DNA of 64,000 nucleotides, taken from positions 9,238,854 to 9,302,853 of the forward strand of contig CP093830.1 of assembly GCA_033063855.1 (NCBI GenBank). The letters are read 5' to 3'. The stretch is from Smittia aterrima. Lineage: Eukaryota > Arthropoda > Insecta > Diptera > Chironomidae. The notes beneath the pieces were generated by a model. It was given only the letters and a program-made list of their open reading frames with translations. It was not told the origin of the DNA and ran no database searches. Positions 57,101 to 64,000 of this stretch are shown here, piece after piece. The position numbers were made by a program, and so were the translations under genes. Position 1 is the stretch's first letter. The number at the start of each line of letters is the position of its first letter.

Positions 57101-60100
57101 TTTATGAATGAGTGAGTCATTCGTCTCTTAGGAATCGTTCGTCGATGCTGTTGAGCTATAACAAGCTTTGCTAGCATCAAAACTTTGTCACATTTTCTTT
57201 CTCCGCAATATTAAAAGGGTTTTCTCTTAAACTCATAAATAAGTGATCAAGCTCCTCTTGAGTGAGAAGTTTTCATGCTTCAGAGATGATAGCTTATCAG
57301 AAAGTTTCTCGGGAAAATGTTCAAGCATTAGCCACTTCATATTTCATCGACACCAAACCCTTCTCATGGATGTAAGAAATCTCTTGACGTAACTAACGAA
57401 ATTTTCTCTCTAACTCAAACCGCTACCTCACGTCTTTTACTTAATTTTTATTTTGATACAAACTGAAGTTCTTTGTGAAGTTTTCTTCTTATCGGTTGCG
57501 AACATGCCAAATACTCATTTCGCTTTTGAATACAAATGTGAGCCAAATATATCTAAGTGAAGAAACTTCTGCCGTGCTCCACTCCCGACGAAATAAATTT
57601 CATATTTATCGACTGGAAAATTGACAATGAAATTTCTTGAAATAAAAATCGATGAAGCGAAATTGATTTTTCTTTTTCTTTACTCGGACTAATGTTGATT
57701 GATTATTTTCCTCTTTCGCAGAGTCCAAAGTTTGCGCCTCCGATCGAGTTTGTCGACCAGGCGACGTTGAGTCCGCCAGAAGGCTATAAAGACGGAGGAT
57801 TGCTCGATAGTGCGCTTAGTGGAGCGTTGGGCAATCATGTTTTCGGTGCTCAACACATTCAACAGCTTCAGGTCATTCAACGACTTCAACAACAACGAGC
57901 TGCGATGCTTGCAGCTCGAGCTGCAGCTGCCAACGCTTCTAGTCAACCTCCTGCGACGACTCCTGTTGTCGATACAACGCAATCTGTTTGCACAGAATGT
58001 GCTGAGTGCGCTGAATGCGCCGCTGCCAAATTAGCTGAACTCGAAGGCGGTAAGTTAATTGACAATTTCGCAATTAATTAATAATCCAATTATGTTGTCA
58101 AGTAATCGAAAAAAAAGTAAAAATCAATCAGTAAAAAATACACGAGAACTCGCGTCGTCTGGAAATTGTGGGATCATCTTCTGCTTCACGCAGACACATA
58201 AATCACACAATTTCAAACAATAACTTTATCGACAGATTCTCTCAGGCTATTTTTAAGGATTATCGAGTCCTCCGTCTTCTGCTTCCTTCCCCCCAATGAA
58301 GAAGCAAATCCTTCGGATATTTAACGACCGGACTAGCAATGAAAATTATAAAAAATATTGAATTCATCGTTGGATGGACGGGAAAAGAGCTTGAGGGGGA
58401 TTCTCGATGTTTGAGGGGGAAAGGAAATGGGAAAATTATTTTTATTATCAATTAATTTTGTTTGCTAAAAATGGAAATTGAATTAACAGTCGAAAAATCG
58501 ATAAAAGAGACGAAAATGCTCGTTCGATTAGTTTTTGATGAATGACGATGGAATCATTGGACGGAATGCGAAATCTATTTGGGAAAGAAATCGTGTGACG
58601 GCTGATTGAGCGTCTGATCAAATGGCAGAATTGGATAATGCCACAGAATAGAAACGATGATGATCCTGAAAAGGTCTTTAAGGCCTCGTTCGTTTCCTTA
58701 TCACGAACCAGCTCAAGTCAATGCATGATAAATATTTTTTTTGTCGACGAAATATCATTTGAGGCCAACGAAGACGATGTCTCGTTTACGAGGCAATTTG
58801 TTGAAAGAATCATTGATGGATGACGACCCATTGAAACGTACAAACACGAGAGACAACACAACTCGTCATCGTCACACACATTTCCGGCCTTGACCGTTTG
58901 AATTTCCCTCGATGAAATAATTTATTCATTTTTCCATGCATTTCACATGAAAAAATATTTACAAAACTCTTTAAACTGAATATGATTGGAGCTAACGCTA
59001 AAGCTCATCTCGATAACAAATTCGCTGACGATAAGTGGGGATTTCCACAGGATTTGCGCGCAAGTTGCTCTCTGAATTTATTGATTCGTGATGACAAGCA
59101 AGGCTTGCAGTCTCAACGAATGGAACGAAACTTTAAAAGAGCCATTCATTTTAATTTTCTTCGAACTTCATAAAGTCATTCCTTACCCTCAACCTTGACT
59201 TGACATTCTTTACATCTTGAAATAACTTTGACGAGGGAAAGTTCAAGTTGGTTCGTCTACATGCGCAATCACTTGGAAACATTCCCAGCATCTCGAGTTT
59301 CCAAACTCATTCTGCTACAAATTAAAATCCTTGACAAGCTTCATTTAAATTTCTAACACTCTAGCCACAGACCGAATAACTCTCGCATGCAGCCGAGGAA
59401 AGTTTAAAGCTCTTGAGCTTGCAGTCTCATCATTCATCTGTTTGCTTTAATGAAAACATTTTCTTTTTCAAGAATTTTGTTTACAAATTATTTTTTATGA
59501 CTCTTTCATTTCGTTCGCTCGTTTGCTGAATGCAGAAACTCTCGTACACACATAAATATTTCCCCCTTTCCAACATTCCGAAGCGTCAGACAAAAGGAAT
59601 GAAAGAGCAAGAAAAGTACCCACGATACCATCGGACCGTGACTCCGGTTCACATATCAGAGCACTTAGAACTCGCGAGTGTGGAGAGAGCGCGGCGATTC
59701 GCGGTATCATCGCATGAAATTATGAAACTTAATTCCGGTCGTTTGCATTCCATCGCACAACCATCAAACAGGTTGAAATTAAGTCTTGTGATTACTCGAA
59801 AATTGTCATCAACTCAGATCGGAAGTCATTTCTCACAGTGCTCGCTCAAATGCTCGTGATTTTTCCGCTGCCGCTTCACTCACGCGTTCATTTCGTATTA
59901 ATTAGTGGAATGGTGAACCAGAATATTTAAATGGTCACTTGTTTAAGTGAATGAGAAGGGAGAGAGAAATAGGATAGAGCAGTGACCATGAAAACAGACA
60001 AGGACTTTCGTTAAAATGGGAAATGTTGCTTTTAATTACCGAGATGTGTCCACAGAGTTGAAAATTCTCATTGTTTAAATAATGTCTGTCGTTGATTTTA

Positions 60101-63100
60101 ATTAAAAATAAAAGAGATTTGTTCAAGTTCTCGAATGAGTGGCGGTGTTGATAAGAAAGAGCTTTAATTACAAATTGTTTGTTGAGTTGAGTGAAATCAG
60201 AAGAATCACTGTTGCGTGATGGGAAAAGCCTCGTTATTGCATCGATATGCCACCAGTCGATGGGTTCGAGATCATTACACATGGAATGGTAATTTAATGA
60301 TTTTTTGACTTGTCGATGTGTCGGCTTAATTGAAATATTCGCAATTAGACGACAAGCTAAAGATTTATGTCGAGGTCATCGCAGAGCCTTCTTCCTCTGA
60401 GCTCCAATTTGCTGATGGAAATCCAGTAATTTATTTTAATGTTCTTTTAATGCGCTGATTGTTTTCCCTTTTACATTTGTTGGCTTCATCACACTTTGGT
60501 CGTCTTTTGTCTATTTCGTGTTCTCAAGGGGATTGTTCATTAATTGGGGAAACGACTTTCTTTCGAGACTCGCGTAAACTTGAAACTACGAAATTTACGT
60601 TCATCCTGCTCCAAATGATGAGACGAAATTAGATTGAAGAAGACAGCTTGACGATGATTTCGCAATTTCAAAAAGATTAATGTGACACGATCATCGGAAT
60701 CTCCCCTTTCACTTCCTCAAACAAACAGACTGAGATTAAAGAAAAGCTTTCACGAACTTGTTTTGTAAACAGCAATCAAAAGAATGTTCTTCTTGCCAAA
60801 AAACATAAAATTGGAAGCGCCAACCGGAGTTCTGACCGATAAAATTGTTTGTGAATCGTCGGAGATTCGGTGAAAAGGAAATTTATGCTTTTTTGTAAGC
60901 AGTACTTGAGAAAGTTTTTATTGATAATTAATTTCCACTCAAAAGAATTCCTTCTTGTGTCAATGGAGATTAACATGAGAAGTTTTAGCTCAATGGAGTT
61001 GACATCGATGATTTCTCGAATGAATTTAATTATCTTGATCGTGTTACGTAAATATGCAAAAACATTTTTTTTTTTCTGGAACTGTCGTTGGGGTGCGGCT
61101 GGGAATTGGGTCACAGCAGGAAGGATAATTCCAATCGCTCTAAGACAAACTTCGAGAGCAAACACAAAAAAACTTTCTAAGCAAACTGTTTCGCGACCTA
61201 ATTAACGAATGCTGCCTTTCTATGATGAGCTTGCTGTTTGCGAAAGAAATAGACACTTGGCGGTTGTGGAAGACGATGTAGCAAGTGAATTACATCAAAA
61301 TAGTTAATTTCTATTGTGGGAAAATCTTCATGGGAAGCTCGAAAGTTCGTTGAAGAGAAGAAGCTGCTTTAATAGCATGAGAGAAGACGATGATTATAAA
61401 TTTTATTTACACCATTCTGGTGCCACTGACCAAGACGACGACTAAAAACTTCTCAACTTAATGAACTTTTCGCGACGTCCCTTTTGCGTCAGAAAGCGCG
61501 AGGCTTTGAGCAAGGCTCCGTAGATTTATGTGAAAAGGTCGCGAGATTGAAATTTATGCTTGCATTCAAAAATTTCCCCCGGAGTCGTACGATTTTCCAT
61601 TCAACGCTTTTAATTAAGTAAGGCGCTTCTGTATTCCATCGAGACGGAAACAAATTGAAGGAGACTCGTGAAAGGAAAATTTTCATTTGTTTTATGACTC
61701 GACTCGCTCGCTTCCTCCTCCTTCCTCGATTCTTTGTCTCTGCGTTAACGAGAAAGATAAAAACTTAATAATCCTGACGAGAAGCGAACGTGTGAGGGAT
61801 TGAATGACACTTGAGACGAGCGAAGGTTTAATCGAAATTTAAATAAACTCGTCGTCTATTAGAATTCACCGACGTCGAGGAGTGAAAAAGAGAAAATCGA
61901 GATGACAATGACAAACAACACTTGCGTGTTTGTGATAAGAAGCAAAGCGATTCCTTTCAACTCAATATCAAAGATTCTCTTCGAAGTGTTTACATATCAA
62001 AATGGGAATTGAATGCTAAATCAGATTTAATTCATCTTCGTCTGCAATTGTTTTGATGAAAATCCTTTTTGGGTAAAGTCTGAAGATAAACATTTTAATT
62101 CACTCGTTGAACTCTGACTAAATTGAGTTCATTGAAGGGCGAATTTGTAACAAAAGTTTTCATTTGAATTTTTGTTTTCATAAACTGAAATAAATTCTCA
62201 GGATGAATGACCGAGTAATGCTCCAAAATTTTGAAGTTTATGTTCTGTGAAGCTTCAGTTTACCATTCGAATTTAACTCAAGATAATGGCACGAACTGTT
62301 TCATTAATTGGAGAGACGCTTTGTTTTCGTTTACAAACTTGCGCAATCAATTGCTCGGCACGAGCTTTGCTATCCTCTTTCCGAAATAGAAACGGATGGG
62401 AAGTTTGTATTCCTTGACCTTTTTTCTTAGAAAAACTTACTCTGTGCTCAAGCTATACAAAGTAGAGAAGCATCCTCGAAGCAGCAAAGCCACTGGCGTA
62501 ATTTCATTAGTCGTGAATAAATAATTTTCATGACGTCATTAGCTGTGATTCGCTCTTCATTTTCGGTGAACAGCAAAACACAAATCTAATATTCTAATCC
62601 ATTAATTCGACGCTTTCTCGAGTCTTGCTCAATCATAATTTTCATTCTGTTATCCTGGGCGGATCCCTGCATTCACTCACGCTCTTCTAATCGAGCACAA
62701 CAAGCTCGTGTGCATAAGCGAAGCGATTAAAACATTTTTTTTTCTCCCTCAATGATTTAATATTTTTTCTCTCTCACAACCCTCCGACTCTTCAATCAAA
62801 AATGAATTTGGATATGGTAAACGAGATGAATCGCGTGAGGATATTTGGGAAACAAGAACAATAATCGTTATTTAGTAGCAAATTGAATTAAACTCACCCC
62901 AACATGAACTTCTCATCCCTTTAAAGTGAAATATCAACAACCAACGAACCTTACGCAATTTTTCAAAATGTTCTTTTTTTCTCTTCTTCGTCTCCTTCTC
63001 ACTCAGTTTGTACGAAACATGTTTTATGACAATAGAAATGAATTTATGAGCCAAATGGCTTTGACTGTGAAAGCATCAGCAAACAAAAATGAGGGAAGAA

Positions 63101-63846
63101 TAAGGTTGAGGGGTTGGCTTCGGCATTTTGACTCGTCTCACATTAAATATTCTATCGTAACACAAACCCAGATTTCATTACACGCTTTGTAGTCGTCTTG
63201 GTGTGGCACGACGTGATTTCACGCTGAGACATCTGTGAAGATTCTTACAACTCTTCCGTATATTCAAGGGCTCTCCACTCGTATTCTAATGTTGTGTAAC
63301 AGTCATTCCCTGAAGAGACTTTCCAGTTGAACAGGAGTGATTGAGATTTTAAGCAATGAGAGAAGAGACAACTCCATCCTTGTTGAGTTAGGCAGTCATT
63401 TGCTGTTCTTTCGTTAATAAGCTCTTAATAGATCCTCTTGTTCGTTAGGAACTGATGTTACTAACGACGACGTACTATTTGATGAATGAACGGAAGCGAA
63501 CATGACAAAATCAGAAAAAAACTTTTCTCAACTGCCTGCTTCAATTTCGTTAATGACTCGAAGGGTCTGTGGGCGATGTCGTTATGTTTCTATCGACGCA
63601 AAAAGCTAGCACAATAAAAAAAAACTATTGGACAAATGATTAATTCAGATATTTCCTTTTCAGAATGTGACTCACAATGCTCAGAGGAACCATCGCCGAT
63701 GGAAGCTGTGCCACCTCATGTTCTTGCCATTGGATCTCTCGTTCCCGTACAGAAGTCATCGCCTGAGCGACGGAATCAAAAGGAAATCGTTGCAGGCGAG
63801 GAACGGCCTAAGTTCCTCACAATCAAACAGACTGAAGATGCTCAAG
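54198..63846 (+). CDS. large uncharacterised disordered protein with RVxF motif and Cys clusters (partial, runs off right edge)
   Basis: Exons: 54198-55584, 55994-56742, 57722-58049 and 63664-63846 (phases 1, 0, 1, then an open phase-1 donor CAAG|GTAAGT), at least 882 residues from the ATG at 54198. That ATG lies directly after a splice acceptor (atttcag), so the true start may be upstream, possibly through 51757-51876. Residues 1-560 are mostly Ser/Asp/Glu/Asn-rich and disordered. The likely conserved core is about 630-735: LLKPANRPPPARKNRVVFDE, FFEADYIILIREDCPYDEE, CTCGDHELVRICCDEGCNCGY, then PPIEFVDQATLSPPEGYKD. RVVFD (about 651-655) fits the RVxF docking motif for protein phosphatase 1. 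A Gln/Ala-rich helix (QQLQVIQRLQQQRAAMLAAR) and another Cys cluster (CTECAECAEC) follow. No enzyme domain or membrane segment is visible. Family not recognised; PP1 binding is inference. Introns are 409, 979 and 5614 bp. Confidence 0.8.
55585..55993 (+). other. intron of the uncharacterised gene
   Basis: 409 bp, TCTG|GTGAGT donor and acgatag acceptor, phase 1. Nothing else seen. Confidence 0.75.
56743..57721 (+). other. intron of the uncharacterised gene
   Basis: 979 bp, CCACCG|GTGAGT donor and ctttcgcag acceptor, phase 0. Nothing else seen. Confidence 0.75.
58050..63663 (+). other. long intron of the uncharacterised gene
   Basis: 5.6 kb between the donor AAGGCG|GTAAGT and the acceptor cttttcag. 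Open frames at 58638-58823 and 59530-59859 have no splice sites in matching phase and no recognisable content. Additional small exons cannot be excluded. Confidence 0.6.
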
Positions 63847-64000
63847 GTAAGTGTCCTTAAGAGGAATCATTTCTCAACAAAAAAAAGATCTTCACTTCAT
63901 ATCTCTCCTAACACGCTTGAGGAATTTTCAGAGTTCATTGCTAATGCGAAATGAAATTTAGTCTCGGGCTTTAATTTATCTCTTAAAGTCTTTCGCTTTA
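63847..64000 (+). other. start of the next intron
   Basis: Follows the GTAAGT donor at 63847; the gene continues beyond the window. Confidence 0.7.

Noticed and set aside
59530..59859. 109-residue plus-strand frame inside the long intron
   Set aside because: No acceptor/donor in matching phase and no recognisable motif.

Overview
The window is nuclear DNA from an insect, most likely a nematoceran fly and perhaps a midge. Evidence: coding genes are split by very short GT-AG introns (48-62 bp in many cases); the genes match Drosophila families closely (Spitz-type EGFR ligand, polyhomeotic, Pgd, the ISD11/bcn92 gene, MIER1, LUC7L3, WDR74, D2HGDH); the non-coding DNA is AT-rich and lacks recognisable bacterial or organellar features. 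The species call is inference. No complete tRNA, rRNA, CRISPR array, transposase or viral gene was seen.

Layout. 1-5.8 kb: one minus-strand exon (5131-5781) encoding a disordered N-terminus of an unrecognised protein that continues left, out of the window. 5.8-25.6 kb: about 20 kb with no convincing protein-coding exon, probably introns and regulatory DNA. 25.6-28.1 kb: a Spitz/Keren-type TGF-alpha-like ligand (+). 29.1-36.7 kb: a compact housekeeping block of two head-to-head pairs, MIER1 (-)/LUC7L3 (+) and WDR74 (-)/an N/Q/M-rich uncharacterised protein (+), with a candidate 33-residue microprotein gene between the pairs. 37.3-42.2 kb: Pgd (+), LYRM4/ISD11 (+) and D2HGDH (-). 46.5-51.4 kb: polyhomeotic (+), a single copy with a long 5' non-coding region. 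51.8-63.8 kb: a large, disordered, Cys-cluster-containing uncharacterised gene (+) that runs off the right edge.

How the genes relate. Pgd, the bcn92 homologue, the D2HGDH gene and polyhomeotic are, as I recall, close neighbours on the Drosophila X chromosome (region 2D), so this looks like old dipteran microsynteny. Functionally the genes are unrelated: pentose phosphate oxidation, Fe-S cluster biogenesis, D-2-hydroxyglutarate removal, PRC1 silencing, 60S ribosome assembly (WDR74), 5' splice-site selection (LUC7L3), HDAC-linked repression (MIER1) and EGFR signalling (Spitz). All exon models were derived by eye from reading frame, splice consensus, phase and family similarity; none was checked by search or RNA data.
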